DNA of 64,000 bases from Lophius americanus (taxonomy: Eukaryota > Chordata > Actinopteri > Lophiiformes > Lophiidae). The notes under the pieces are model-generated. The model saw nothing but the letters and a program-made list of their open reading frames with translations, was not told the DNA's origin and searched no databases. Below are positions 1 to 13,642 of this stretch, one piece after another; position 1 is the first letter of the stretch; every line of letters starts with the position of its first letter. The translations under genes were made by a program, and so were the position numbers. The stretch spans positions 10,008,001-10,072,000 of the forward strand of contig JBBDHG010000057.1 in the NCBI GenBank assembly GCA_037951165.1, read 5' to 3'.

Positions 1-125
1 CACTAGCCAAAATCTCCATCCATTGTAAGCAGTTATTTCGGTTGATGGGGGAGCTAGAGGCTATCCCAGATAATGGTTGACAGTTGGGGTACATCTTGGA
101 CCAATTGACAGTTCACAGGTACGTG
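1..125 (-). repeat. fragment of the common fish GGATAGGCTCCAGC repeat (copy 1)
   Basis: The sequence carries GGCTATCCCAG followed by a GGGGTACATCTTGGACC-like block. These are landmarks, in the same order, of a very abundant teleost non-autonomous repeat that I recognise by its GGATAGGCTCCAGC core. Here it is in reverse orientation, diverged and cut off by the window edge. Family class is uncertain. Confidence 0.5.
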
Positions 126-284
126 TATAATAATTTTTTAGTTTTTTCGTATTTTAGTTTTTTGTTTCATCAACAATTGCTTTTTTACAGTGTAGTTGCC
201 CATTCTGCCATTAACCATTAATGTGGGTAGAAAAAAATATCCACTATAAAATATGATACTGTAAAAACATAATTTTTGATTAAT

Positions 285-1365
285 TTAAATCAACACAATT
301 CAATCAAAAGGACAGCAGCGATCCTTCCTCTACTTCCACCATTTGATCTTCTGCTTCACCTTTGCTCTCTTCCTCTTTTATACAACCGCAGTCGTCCTAC
401 ATACTATTATTATATGCTGCCTGGCTATCTTCTCCCCTGTTACCATCTTGCAGTCTCCAATCTCTCTCAGATTGTATCTTCTGTATAGGATTTAGTCCAC
501 CTGCGTACTCCTACCTATGCTCCTATATGTCACACTGTGCTCTTCCCTCTTCTTGAAATATGTGTTCACCAAATCCATTTCCATTTTTTTTTTTGCAAAA
601 TCTATCTCCACTGTCCTTCAATGTCCTTAACACCATACCCACCCATCACCATCTCATCTCCTCTGTACCCTTCGCCAACATGACCATTGAAGTCTGCTCC
701 AATCACTCCTCTCTCACCCCTGGGTAAACTATCCATCACTTCGTCCATCTCATTCCGGAAGTTCTCTTTCTCTCCCAACCAACATGTTGGCCTTAAGCAC
801 TAACAACGTTCATCATCACACCACCAATTTCCACTCTATGATAAAAGAGTTTGTGCTCTCCACCAATGCTTCTAAACTGGATGCCTTTTGAGCTTATCTC
901 TTGGACACACAGTATATCTACTTTCTTTCTCTCCATATCAGCCAGCTTTCTACCTTTTCCTGCTGTCATGCCAACATTTAAGTTCCTATTCTCACCCCTA
1001 CACTACTGCCTTTCCTTATCCCTTCCTGTTTACTGGCACGTCTTCCCCCTCTCCGTCTTGTTTTTCATCGATCAACAGTAGCATAGTTGTCGCTGGCTCC
1101 CTGCTTGTCAACAATGCCAGTGGCAGTTCTTAACCCAGGCTCCAACTGATCCGGTTTGGAAATCAATTTTGTGTTACGCATATAGGTCTTGCATAGGTTT
1201 TACATCAGATGCCCTTCCTGACACAACCCTCTGCATTTATACTGGGCCTTTGTACCGGCACTAAACGTATACTGACTTGTGACCCCTTAGTGGCTGGGTT
1301 TTTCGATCAGTTTATCCACCTCCTTCTTATTTGCATCCCTGATCCGTGGATCTTTTCCACCGTCA
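285..1365 (-). mobile_element. decayed RTE-type LINE, 5' region and endonuclease part
   Basis: Minus-strand translation of about 590-800 gives, across frames, pieces such as MMNVVSA, MDEVMDSLPRGERG and VIGADFNGHVGEGYRGD, matching the apurinic-like endonuclease of RTE/BovB-class non-LTR elements (nicks target DNA for reverse transcription). The order continues to about 285 with pieces resembling the following endonuclease block. On the other side, at 1140-1340, lies the fish landmark GATGCCCTTCCTGACACAAC, which I read as the element's 5' untranslated region. Several stops and frameshifts make it dead. Short plus-strand frames here are shadows. Confidence 0.65.
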
Positions 1366-3299
1366 CTCCTTGATGTATGATGTAATGCATGACAGGTATA
1401 CGTGAGCTGCAGCATGTCTCATATCCTATACGCCTGTTCTGGAGTGCAGTTATTCCTCAATTTACCACTAACTTTATGTACATGAATCATGCAAAGTGCA
1501 TGGCTGTTGTCCATAGGAATAGCCGGCCTGACAATGAACATCAAATTTTGGAGAACACGAGTCTCCATCGAACATTTATTGCGTATGGATGCCTTAAGAG
1601 TCTGTTCTGTGCTTTCCTTCTGCATTTCTATTAAGTTTGCCCCACTTCCATTTAGCTAAGTCAAGCTTTCCTCAAAAGAGTTCAAACAGAGCAGCCATGT
1701 GTAGTTTCTGTGAAAAAAAAGATTTTAAGTTAAAAACAAGATGTATTTTTGCAGACATTGTTTGGGGTTTCTAGGTAAACTGCTATGGTAGTAGTTGTCA
1801 ATATCATTCATATTTTATTTTTTTTTCACTTCAAAAGGAGATAAATTGTTTGAGATTGAAACTTTTTTTTCGTCCTCAGATGCCAAATGAAACAATGCCT
1901 GCAAAAAACAGCCACTCCTTGAAGAGCGCTCACATTTTTTTTCTGGCTTATCAATTATACATAGCTCCATTTTACAGGTGCCGGGGAAATGTGTGATCAA
2001 GGAGTGGCAGAAAAGCTTAAGCTAAGAAAGTTGCAGCACAAAGTAAAACCTGTACTAGGTTTCTGCCAGCCAGAAAAGTGGTACAGCTTAACTCACAGTA
2101 GATATCTCTGTCCTCCTTTAGATTGTAATATTACCCTTTTTTTGAGCTAGAAGCATCATCTAGTCGTGTGCTTGATTATCAGCACGAAGAAAGCGTATCA
2201 CTGAAATTAATATCTTCAGCAACCGAATGTGATATCATGAAATATGACATTAGACTGACCTTAAATGGAAAAAAAGAGAAGGAGAATAGCACATGTTCAG
2301 ATTCACTCCAGGCATTTCTACCGTTCTTCGTCGCACATCAGCACTGCAAACATAACGCCCTACACTGGCAGGCTTAAAATGTTCACACTGATCAAGCATT
2401 GGAACATAATAGTCCCTTTCTTTGATATATGCAGCTTTTTTTGAAGGGAAAGTGAAAATAGTGGCTGTCATGTGAAAGTCTGGGCTGATAATCAAAGGAC
2501 AGGAGGAGCAGACTGAAAATAGCTGATTGTTTCAAGCCATCTGAGAATTGGATCTAACTTAAGAGTCTTCTGGCTTTAACTATTTTTATTTATTCGATTT
2601 TGTAGGGGATGTTTGTGCGTCACATAGCTACGTCCTCGATTTATCTGGCACAAACATCGGATGATGATGGTTTGGAAGTATTCCACCAATTGCTCCGTAC
2701 ATCCATCATTACATATAACAGAAAAAAGACTGCTTTTGAGAAAAAAGGATCCCACTTTGCTATTAAAAGCTATTCTAACCTAGAATTCTAACCTGTAAAT
2801 CTATTTGACCTCCTTATAAAGCTTGAATAGGTTGTGGAGAGCAGCCAGTTGGATGAGTCCAAAGCTGCAGCAGCTGAAAGGGGGAAATTTGGCAAAGCCT
2901 TTTACACATTAGAGAACTCTCTTCATAGAGACTAAAGAATTCTGCTAGTCGTGATCATACAACACCTAGTTTCATAAACAGCGGTTCAGACGTTGACATA
3001 GTGATAGAGATCAGGGAGATATATTCAATTTGTTATATCTCAATATCTCCCTCAATGAGCTGCTTCCTAAAGCAACTTCAAGCTCAGTGATGATGTGGTG
3101 GTATGCCTTCAAGTAGTACACTTACTCAAGAAACACACTTAAGTCCAAATTGAGCAGATTTTTCCTCCCCCTGAATGTATCCATCATCCACATTATTGGC
3201 ATTTCACTCTCACAGAATGATTCAGCATTCAAGGGCAAAAGGAAGGGAAGTCAGAGCTGTGAGTTCAGTGATTCTGTGATCAAAAAGGGTTGACACGAG
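1366..3299. other. intergenic, no recognisable feature
   Basis: AT-rich single-copy-looking sequence. Open frames are short (under 85 codons), without motifs or splice context. I recognise no repeat family, although 2820-3300 could be further degraded LINE sequence preceding the L1 piece. Confidence 0.4.
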
Positions 3300-3690
3300 G
3301 TTGAGCGTCATACCGGAAGATCTGTGCAAATCTCAATCTTAGAATTATTTGCAAAGCTCTAGCCAGAAGACTAGAGAAAACCGGCCCACACATACACACA
3401 CACAGACAGGCTTTATTAAAGGCAGACACTCCACTAACAATACCCGCAGACTACTCAATCTGATAGACTTCTTCCCTATTCACAATCTGGAAACTATAAT
3501 TAACTCATTATATGCAGAGAAAGCATTCAATAGGGTTAACTGCAATTTTCTGCATTTCTTTTTGCCACAGTACTAAATTTGGATTTGGAAATCCCCTATC
3601 CTGGATCAGAATAATATTTAGCTTAGCTTATTTCCTCAAGGCTGTCGGACCCCACACCATTAAAGTGTACCCCACTTCTCAAATCATGGG
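3300..3690 (+). mobile_element. L1-like LINE reverse transcriptase fragment
   Basis: Translation gives LARRLEK, then, one frame on, QTGFIKGRHSTNNTRRLL and NSLYAEKAFNRVNCNFL, the hallmark fingers/palm region of L1 ORF2 reverse transcriptase (TGFI.GR, then the first catalytic motif, where the usual LDAEKAFDRV has become LYAEKAFNRV). A frameshift near 3570 moves the reading to KFGFGNPLSWI, which is the next conserved block. The catalytic Asp codons are altered (YAEKAF and FNRV), and the copy is short, so it is inactive. Confidence 0.85.
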
Positions 3691-4145
3691 GTGCTTGTGT
3701 GCCAGCGATGTTCTGGTATGGCATCCTTGGTCAGATGGAGCTAGCCTATGACTGGGGAGTTAGGCAGCAGGATGAGCTGGTGCGCCAGTCTTTAAGCTGT
3801 CATGCTGGAAGTTGCCAGCTTCCGCCCCAGTCACTTGCCCTCCCCTGGGAGGAGTTGGGTGTCTCCAGCCTTTGTAGGGGGCATCGGTCGTGCCCTCGGG
3901 TTTTGCCGGCGGGCTGTCAGGGGTATCGCTCTGGACCACAAGGCTCATGATTAGCCTTGGGGGGTCCTGGCTTCTCTGGAGTATGCCGGCTCTATCTTGG
4001 GGGTCTGGGCGGGTCTTGGGTGCGCAGACCCATCCAGATAATCTCTCCGCTGTGCCATTTCTCCACCTTGGTAGAGCGAGCAGTCCGACATCACTGATAC
4101 AAACAATGGTTTACGCGCTCCTCCCTACTTGTTACACAAGACTGT
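3691..4145 (+). mobile_element. GC-rich 3' portion associated with the L1-like copy
   Basis: Base composition jumps to clearly GC-rich here, against AT-rich surroundings. It contains blocks such as TTGGGGGGTCCTGGC and TCTTGGGTGCGCAGAC that I associate with the 3' untranslated end of fish L1-like elements. It directly follows the reverse transcriptase piece after a jump, so most of ORF2 has been deleted. The weak open frames in this stretch are composition effects. Confidence 0.5.
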
Positions 4146-7100
4146 ACTGCTAATAGTTTATTATGTTGCTGCAAATAATTTGACTATTTTACTTAAATCA
4201 AGTTGTGAGTACGAGTGTGTTTTTAAATTGCACCATTAATCCAAAAGTCTGTCGTTATAGCATTTTTTTTTTAATACAATGTGAAAAATGTTAAAACCTT
4301 CTTTACATATGGAGTAATTTTATATGGTGATTGCCAGGCAGGGTTAATCTGTAAATCAGAAATTATTACAATTATTACTTATTCCAATTAATTTTATTGA
4401 TCATTCTTTTTTTGAGTGCTCAGAACAGTGGAGTTTTAAGCCACTTTAAACTTTAAGCAACAGTTACATAACATGTTAGCAAGCTTATTTCAATTAAAAG
4501 TTTGAGTTTCATAAACACAAAAGAAAAGCAATAGTCCCTGGCACCCAATTCTAAATGAGTAGAGATTTTAGGTTATTTTAAAGTTTCATTATTCATTTTA
4601 GTTGATTAATTTTAACTTCCTCTTTTCTGTCTTACCTTTCCTCCTATGCGTATACTCAAATAAACACAATAAAAGCACATTTGATTTTGTTTGAGACTCT
4701 TCTTTATTTTGGATACGTTATAAAACTTTAATAATCTAAAAGGCTTCTATTGCTTTAGGACAACTCTTAAAACATTTAATGCAACATATTTGAAGTTATT
4801 ATTCATTAGCTACTCCAAGAGTGATGATGATGATGATGCAAAGCGGTTAGGGAGACACTTCCATCACTGGAGCAGCGATTAGCATTCAAACCTAATTTTT
4901 TACATTTGCTTGTTTGTGAAAGTCTAAAGGTGAGGCAGCTAAAACATAATTCCTGGCATGATTGCACAGGAGGTCAAATTAATGATAATTTTCCCGGCAG
5001 GTGACAGTGACAGAGTCACTTTTTATCGTGAAGGAGCTCTGCAGCGGTGGAAAGACCCTCCGTTCCCTTTACATTGCTCAAAGTGATGCGTACATTGCTT
5101 TTTAAGTTGACATGAATGTCGCAGTTAGCAATATCCAACCTATGCATCTTCCTCCCCCCTGCTCCCCTTTCAGCCCAGTGGAGCATTTTAACACCCTGGC
5201 TTGCCACATGCATCAAACTGAGCTGATTTGAGGCAGCCCGACACGCGTGACATTGATATTCATGGCGATCACGCAGGCCACCGAGAAGTGTAGAAGGGGA
5301 AATTATGCAGAAAGTGCAAGGTGATACAGATTTGTCAGACTAGAGAGTGTCTGGGACTGGAAGATGTCCTTGGCTTATCCCCTGTAGTCCACTACTGCAT
5401 GGCAGAAGCAGGTTTTGTGATTTTTATGCATGCGCACCCATGGATGTATGCCAATTTGTCACCATCTCAATATGTCTTCATTCTGATGACGGTCTGAGAC
5501 CAAAATATCACTGGATCTTCATGAATATGTAAAAAGTTAGATGAGGCCATCCACTCAGGGGAGTTTGCAGAATTTGTCCTTCACATCTTTACGTGCAGTT
5601 TTCTGGTGACAAAAGGAAGGAACACTGTGGAAAATATGGAGCAACAAGAAAACCGTAAGTTTTTTTTTTCCGACCAAAACTTTTTCTCAAATGCTGAAAT
5701 ACATCCTTAAATTTGGCGCAGGATGTCAGAAGTCTTTTGTGAAATATACTGACATCTGCATATTATGCTTGGCAGAGTCTCTCTGCAGATATGTATCAGC
5801 CCTGCTGCAGAGTGGAGCAAATGGAAGAGATTCCTGTCACCAGTCTGCTCATGTCAGTCTCTATCCAGGTCACATCAATCGGGACCCTGGTAACGCTAAA
5901 TAGTATCATTACTCCTCTTAGCGTTTACCCTCTTTTGACTATTTGTGTACTTCTTTTAGTCTAGACTTCAAAACTGTTCTCCAACTCCAGATGGCTAATT
6001 GTAGAACAACCCAACAAAGAGAGTGGAAGTGGAAAGAAAGGACACAGTCAATGTTTGATCTGTTGTTCTGTGTTCTGGGGTTTCGTACAGTACTATCAGA
6101 GAATCAGGCAGTACATGCTCTGAACTTTGGAGGTTTGCGGAGAGTTCTCCAGTGAGGTCATCATGACTACAGAGAATATCTGGTAATCAAAGTGACTGGA
6201 TTATGAATGGAAGCATAGTCCTTGCAGGAAATACCAAACTGTATTGAATTCGCTTTTTTGAGTGATTCAAGAAGACAAGACGAAGATCATTTCTAATGCA
6301 TGGTGTAGTGGGTAATTGAAAGGAGATGAAACATTTAATTTTGCTGAGACAATTCAAGATTCCTATCAATTGCTACTGGTTTTTTGATAGAATTCACTTC
6401 ATATTTTTACTTATTTACTTAAAATGTCTAGTGTTGCACACTAAAACCCATACATCGATGTTACAACCCAGCGCATTTGGGGGAAGGGAGGCAACATACC
6501 AACAGTTGTTAATGTTGAAATTAAGAATTGAGATTAGTTGAAATGAATTAACAAAGAGACACAAGTGACTTCAACATATACGGCAGCGTGACAAATAATG
6601 TTATTTTTTGACACGTTAATCATAAATAATATAAATTTTGTATATAGTACATTAATGTTGCTTTTATTACATAGCCCTAGCCGAAATATTAGCAGGAGCT
6701 GGAATAAAGGCCAAATAAGGACGATATTTTCAGTATCAATGGTCTGAACCTATTTCATATGTTTGCATCATTTGCAAAAAGTGAAACCCCTAATGTTTCT
6801 CTTCTGGATGCGTGTTAACATGGCTAAATCCACGTGCTTCAAGATGCATTCACCATAACACAAGAGATCATCCTCATGACTCTTTATCAAGCAGAGGTGT
6901 TACACTGAGGGGAGCAATGACAGCAGTCTCTCTGTTTAAGTGTTAAAGTCAGGGAGACAGAATCAATAGAGGAAATATTCCATTACGGCCTGCGTTAGCC
7001 CAATCTAGAATCTGCAGCTCTATGTTACAGAGGACACTGTCTGTTTAGTGTCGCCTTTTAAGCGATCTAAAAATGGGAAATGTTTACAGAGGGCGCCGTG

Positions 7101-7650
7101 TTCTTTACGAGCCCGTATGAATTGTTCGGGTCTGTTTCCAGTCAGACTCTTACGAGACTTATCTGCTTTCACTTTTCTCCTCCGACATGACGGATGGGCC
7201 CTACTGGCAGTCATTTCACTTCAAGGAAGTTCACGGGTATCATCAGAACAGAGCTTTTCAATCTGCCACATGGTGTCCATTTATCAGCTGCAGTTCTTCA
7301 GGATGGGTAAATTAAATTCAGCTGTTTGAGGATTTCTTAAAAGAATGTTGACTTTTAAGTAGTTTATTTTTATGTAGTATATTTTATTTGTAATTATAAC
7401 AGCAAATATCCCTTACAGGTAATCTCTAGATTTCTTATCCAGCCATCCATGAAACAATGGGCGTTTTAGTCGAAACAGCACATTCCTTCCAAAAGTATTT
7501 TCAGGAGTCATCATCACTCCATATATTCTACCATCAACTAACGTTATACATTTTAACGAAAATAAGTATTTATGCCTTTTAATGTTTTATTAAAAGTATT
7601 ATCTTTTTACAAAGAAATTGAAAGATGATTTAGCATTGGAGTCGCAAATC
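4146..7650. other. intergenic; possible conserved non-coding block near 4800-5230
   Basis: No gene, RNA or named repeat seen. The stretch 4800-5230 is less AT-biased and contains homeodomain-like TAATGATAATT and dense short motifs, a texture seen in vertebrate conserved non-coding elements. That is only an impression. The rest, including 5340-6540, has only short chance frames. Confidence 0.3.
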
Positions 7651-7654
7651 CGGG

Positions 7655-7658
7655 AACC

Positions 7659-7742
<84 letters not shown>

Positions 7743-8400
7743 ATCTATCTATATATCTATCTATCTATCTATCTATCTATATCAATCTATACCTTCACCT
7801 ATGTATCCATCCACCCCTCTATTTCTCCATCCTTCCCTTTCATCTATACCTCCACCCATACCTCCACCTATCACTCCATCCATTTTTCCAACTGTGCCAC
7901 TATCTATCTATCTACCTACCTACCTACCTACCTACCTCTTTCCATCCATCTACACCTCTATCTATCAATCCTTTCATTCATCTAAATCTCCATATATCTC
8001 TCATCCATCTATCTATCCATCCATCTATCCATCTATCCATCTATCCATCTATCCATCTATCCATCTATCCATCTATCCATCTATCCATCTATCCATCTAT
8101 CCATCTATCATTTTATACCTATATCTATCTTTACCTCTATCCATATATCAATCCACTGCTCTACCTCTCATCCTTCCCTCCATCTATACCTCCACCTATC
8201 TCTCCATCTATACCTCTATCTATCCTTCACCTATCTATACGTCTATCAAACTATCTATCCATCCATCCATCTGTACCTCTATTTACTTCTCCATCCATCT
8301 ATCCATCTATACCACTACCTATTCTATTAATCTATCTACACACCTATACCTCTATCTTTATCTTTATCTATCCCTCTATCTTTGTCTTTGTATTTCCAAT
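7655..8400. repeat. large (CTAT)n / (CCATCTAT)n tetranucleotide array
   Basis: Nearly pure ATCT repeats at 7660-7745 pass into degraded CTAT, CCAT and CTAC variants. These include a CTAC run near 7910-7936 and a regular 8-bp CCATCTAT run at 8020-8105. The array keeps one frame open for 294 codons (7618-8502), encoding tyrosine/serine/isoleucine-rich repeats, purely because the repeat lacks stop codons in that frame. It is not a gene. Confidence 0.97.
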
Positions 8401-10719
8401 TTCCCATCCCTCACTATTTATGGCTACCTTCTCAGAAGATACACAGATGCGTCAACAATTACCCAAAATAAATGTCACTTCGTAGCTTTTTTTTGTATTT
8501 AAGAAATAATTTGGTTGTAATGTAACTACATCTATTTGATTATAGATATATATCAATAACTAGTGATAGCTAATTCCACATGATTCTTACCCTCAGTTAT
8601 TTGTGTATTGACGTGGCATTTAAAAGTGTTGCGTTTCCACGACTGCTAAATACTCAGTAACTGGATCTCCATCATCAAAGCGACCAGCCTATAATAATTA
8701 AACTAATTTTGTCAACATTCTAAAATGCCTGTTAAAAATTAGTAACACATGATAACATTGCAAATGTCCTTAGGCTGTGACCTGGTGTTTACTTTTCATG
8801 TGTCATCACATAAGAAACGGACTGACATCTGAAGTATTTTCGTTTCTCAGTTTACTCCTGACAAATGGCTTCAGATGGACAAAGTTTACACGACTGGGAA
8901 GTTCAATGTTTGCCTGGTTTCTATCTGTCCACTCCAAAGGAAGCCATGCTAATAAATAAAAAAAAATCAAGCTGTTCCTCGCAAATACACAAGGTCTACC
9001 TTTTATTTACAGATGGTTTACATCCTGTCCCAACTTGAGAAGGAAATAAAAGCAACCTCCGAATTTAAACTCATCAGGCCAAGCTAAACAAGTACGTCAT
9101 CTTCTCAAACCAAGAACAGAGTCAACTTCTCGTCTTCTTCTTCTCACATGCTTTTCCCTCTAAACACAATTGCTATCACACCAACTTCATGTCAAAAATG
9201 TGTCAATGCCCTTTAGCTACCATCACAAGAGTTCACATGGGAAAGCCTTGTGGGAACCCAAACCAAATACCTAAGTCTTACACAATACCTGCTACATCTT
9301 CACAATATTATTATTATTATTAAGGAAATAGAGGCCTTGAAATGAACTCTGAAGAAAAAAATCTGCCATCACAGAACTGCCTGCATTTGCATTTACATTT
9401 GTAACAATAAACAAGGTTAGGACCGTTTCATGCTTCGCTCAGCCACCAGCTAAGTCATTACTATGCTGAATGGTTTTATAGGAATCATCTAAGAAAAAAA
9501 GAAAAGGCTCGTAGAGTTCACATTTACATTAAAAGATGGAAATGTATTGCTGCTTTAAAAGCCATAAAAAAGGAATTCAATTAGGTTTTTTCCATGAAGA
9601 CCAAAAGTGGGTCATGGGATTATGTGAAAGTATTTCAGCAAGAATTGCTTTCTTAATGCCTGAAATATCAACTGCCCTGCAGGATTATGTGAAGAAAGGA
9701 AGCACACATTATAAACATGAGAGGAAAATAAAATATTGATCAGGATTGAGCTTTATGTGAATCCAGTGGATGGAACTATCTTGAATGACATGTCAGGAGA
9801 AAGAAACTCAGGTTTTTGAAGAGGGTTTACTAGCAATTCAAAGTTATTTGAATGCGACGTTAGCTTTCTGCACCCCCACTCTAATGCATTGCCAAGAGCA
9901 AAGGTTATAAGCTCATATGTCACACCTTGACAGCTTGACTCTCCCGTTTCAGCAGTGAGATACCTGTGGCAAGTCCCTGTGGTCCTATTCAAATATAAAA
10001 AACCTCACTTGTCCCTCAACTCTAAAATCAATCAATCTGTCGAGAGCTGAAGTTCATCACTGAGGCAGAAATTAAACTGTATATAGCTGCAAGGACAAGA
10101 ATTCCAAAGAGAAATACTTGTTTAAATATGGATAAGAAAAAAGGTGGTGGTTGTACGCTGTCACCACCATTACACCCTGTACATTATTTATAGGACAACA
10201 TGACATATAATGTTACAGTATGAGGTAGATGAGTCAATATTTCATCTGTTCACAGATGACTTGTGTATTAATGTTAACGTCTTTTAGAGTAACACTAAAA
10301 ATGTTCCAGAAAATTAAGCCCATAATTACATTTTAATTCCAATCTAATATTGTAAGTTATGCTATAAAACCATTCAATGCATTTTAAATATGGGTTTTTT
10401 TCGCTGTTCAGTAGCTGTCATCAGTAGAGACAGGTTCATTGTTAATGGTTTAATACAGATTGAATATATCATAATAACATATAACTCAACACAATAATAA
10501 TATAATATACAATAACATATAAAATTCTTGCTATCTCTGTAAATCATATTACTTGATATATAAAAGATTGTATTTTAATTTAAAAAGTTTCAAGTTTCTT
10601 TTACTTAAGATTGCTTTCTTCATGGAAATATTTGAAAACGTTTTTCTTTTTTTTTGTGTTATTGCTTCGCTAACTGTGTGCAAACATATCCCAGGACATG
10701 TATGAGAGCAGAATGACAG
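8401..10719. other. intergenic, no recognisable feature
   Basis: AT-rich sequence with only short frames and a tiny TTA run near 9308. No repeat family, splice pattern or RNA gene is recognised. Confidence 0.4.
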
Positions 10720-11565
10720 TGGGGATGTGTGTGTTGGGAGTGGTGGATGGTTTTCCCGGTGGAGGTTAGGACTCCATCAGGGATCAGCTCTGAGCACCTT
10801 CTTGTTTGTTATGCTGATGGTCAAGCTGATAGATGAGTTCAGAAAGGGGTCTCCATATCTGTAGTGAGAACAGAGAGCAAGTGGATGAAAACCTAGAGAG
10901 GTGAAGGTATTCGCTGGAGAGTGTTGGAATTGAGGTCAGTCGCAGCAAGACAGAATGCAAGTCTATGAATGAAAGGGAGGTAGGTAGAATGGTGAGGCTG
11001 CAAGGAGTAGAGACGTTGAAGGTACAGGAGTGTAAATACTTGGTGTAAGCTGTGCAGTGGAGTGTGGAAAAGAGCTGAAGAAGTGAATGCAGGTAGGGTG
11101 GAGAGGGTGGAGAAGAGTGTCTGGAGTTATAAGTGACAAAAGAGTAGCAGCTACAGTGAGGGAAAGGACTTAAAGATGGTTGCGAGACCAGCCCTTATGT
11201 ATGGTTTAGAGATGGTGGCACTGAACAAAAGACAGGAGGCGGATGTTACGATTTTCATTGGGATTGACGAGGATGGACAGGATAAAGACGAGTACATCAG
11301 AGGGACAGCCCAGGTTAGAATTCATGGAGACAAAGTGAGAAAGGCCGGATTGAGATAGTCTGGACACATTAAAAAGAGAGATAGTGTATATATTGATAGA
11401 AGGGCGCTGGGGATGGAGCTACCAGGCAGGGGAACAAATCCAAGGTTTCTGGATGCAGTGAAGGAGGACATGCAGTTGGTCAGTGTGACAGGGAAAAAGC
11501 AGAGAATAGAGCAGGAAGAATGAGATCTTTTGTTGCTACCATAAATACAAACAAAAATGTCAGTG
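10720..11565 (+). mobile_element. decayed RTE-type LINE, reverse transcriptase C-terminal part
   Basis: Pieces in the plus strand read GLHQGSALSPFLFVMLM (reverse transcriptase motif preceding the catalytic box), ERVGIEVSRSKTE, LMYGLEMVALNKRQE, then DEYIRGTAQV, SGHIKKRDS and LDAVKEDMQLV. This order is that of the C-terminal half of RTE/BovB-class reverse transcriptases. The YADD-type catalytic box is not intact and stops occur throughout. It is probably of the same class as the endonuclease fragment at the left edge, but it is in the opposite orientation and not part of the same copy. Confidence 0.8.
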
Positions 11566-13159
11566 GTCAGGGAACAGGAACAACAATTGGAGCTCATAGG
11601 ACATTAAAGCCGGCACTGAGGATAAAGAGCTAAAATAGTGATAGCATTTAGAGTCAAGTATCACAACACTATTGACTATCTTGTTTGTCTTGAAAATGGA
11701 TTTTATAGCATGAAGAGGACACCAAGCACCGGAAAACCTGGATGAGTTTGTATTAATTTTTTAAATGGATAAGACATTCAAACCTAAACATTCTGGGAAA
11801 CCAGAGACTTCCAGAGAAGACCGGATAGCAGCAGAGAGAAGATTGGTGACACTGGAAAGACGGCAGAGCCCAGGAATAAACTGTTATGTTCAACTCTGGC
11901 CAGCAACTCCCAGTGCAGCACTTTTCAGAGTGCAGTATGCAAGCTAGATGGGACAAATAAGCAATACCTCCAACATCTTCTGTGAGGAGAAGGGGGGAGA
12001 AGGAAAGACTTACCAAGATGGATCTGGTGGTGGTCGCGGCAGGGACGTAAACACAGAGTGGGCTCAATCCAACAACCTGGAGAGGGGAGGAGTGTGGGGG
12101 TGAGGCTCAGATTCAATGTGGACACAAGGTGATTCACGCACAGTTGAGAGAGTCAGTCTGTTGAGAAGCAGGAGAAATCTGGAGAAGAGGCAAATTATGG
12201 TCCCAGAGATCTCTAGCCAGCACCTCCAAAAGAAAATGATAGAGAAAATTTGTTTGAAATTGTCCTAAATAAATGGATCTCATTGATTCTGATCACAATA
12301 ATGTCTACCTTGTTACTGCTGTGTCGTAGCAACGGTTTGCAGTCTCTGAACGCTTTTTCTTGTTTTCAATAAAAATTATTATAAGATCATTATATTATAG
12401 TAGCACCATAAGACACTATCTGATAACCACTTTATCAAACTTGATAGAAATGTGACTAAGTACATGCTATTTTAGAAAGTTTTCTGTGGGATAGGACCTA
12501 AATCCACTAGGGGTAATTATATGCACATACTACAACCTTTGGCTGTGACATAAATCTATGTGTCTATTTAAATCTAGCAGTGTACAAAGTAAAAAAAATC
12601 AAAAAAATTAGGTAGAAAGAGTTAATAGAAGCAAAAATTAGGTAGAAAGAGTTAGTCACAGCCTGTATTTTTTCCAGTCAACAATGTTGTGCAACATGGA
12701 GTCACAGGGGTCGTTCTTATTGGATGGCAGTTTTTCGAACTGCTAGGCTCTGACACCAGAAGCCACAGTCCCAGTTCAGATGTTTTAAGAAATAAGTTAT
12801 TTTGTGGAGGTCATGAAGTGAAATTTTTGTGTGTCTGTAAAATAGATGTAATAAAATGTTTAGGAATATTTGACTGATTTTTACTGTACCAAACTTTCTT
12901 CTTCTTTCCTTTTTTTTGATGATGAAATTAGTTTTATATGAACATAATTTAGAGGAGACAGGGGTCACGTGGATGACTTTAAATTTACTTGTATGACTGA
13001 GGCAGATGTGGTATTGTGTAAATGTGGCGGTTTGCGAGAAAAAGCACACATGTGGATATTTGCATGTAGTGTGGCAAGCTTCAATAGTTTCACGAGGTCA
13101 ACACTTCCACCTGAAACTGCAGATGACAAGGATGAGTGGTTCAAGGACTGTCAGTAGTG
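11566..13159. other. intergenic; small 22-bp direct repeat
   Basis: A purine-rich, higher-GC block (about 11640-12230) holds short frames that match nothing I know; it might be further transposon debris. At 12603-12624 and 12633-12654 a 22-bp sequence is repeated directly with a 30-bp period, a minor slippage duplication. The rest is plain AT-rich sequence. Confidence 0.4.
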
Positions 13160-13642
13160 TTGGAGAATAAATGAAAAGCCATGTCAAAATCCTCCTGCTC
13201 ACTTACAAATCCCTCCATGCCCTTGCCCCCATGTACCTCACCAACCTTCTCCACCCATACACCCCTTTTCTGAGGCTTTGTTCCTCCGACACTGGTCTGT
13301 TCTCCACCCACCACACCAGGCTGTGAACCTTTGGCAAAAGAGCCTTCAGCATCGCAGCCCCCGCCCTCTGTAACTCTCTCCCCCCTGAAATCAGGAATTC
13401 TGCAACCCTGGACATTTTCAAAAAACTCCTCAAGCACCACCTGTTCTTACAGGTTTACAATCTCAATATCTCCTCCACACATCCCTGGTTATAATGTTTA
13501 TTTATTAGTATTTTTTGACTACCCTCTTTGTTAAGCGTCCTTGGGTTCATAGAAAGGTACAATATAAGTCCAATTTATAATAATAATAATAATAATAATT
13601 ATTATTATTCTAATAATTATTATTATTATTATTATAAACCTT
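13160..13642 (+). mobile_element. 3' end of an L2/Jockey-like LINE with (TAA)n tail
   Basis: Plus-strand reading gives KILLLTYKSLHALAPMYL and LLHPYTPFS, then broken-frame residues matching the conserved C-terminal block of L2-type LINE ORFs (NFKILLLTYKALHGLAP class). After the stop comes the customary TTAAGCGTCCTTGGG and a TAA/TTA trinucleotide tail at 13575-13640. It is 5' truncated, as normal for LINE insertions, and has frame breaks. The L2-versus-Rex1 assignment is not certain. Confidence 0.75.
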
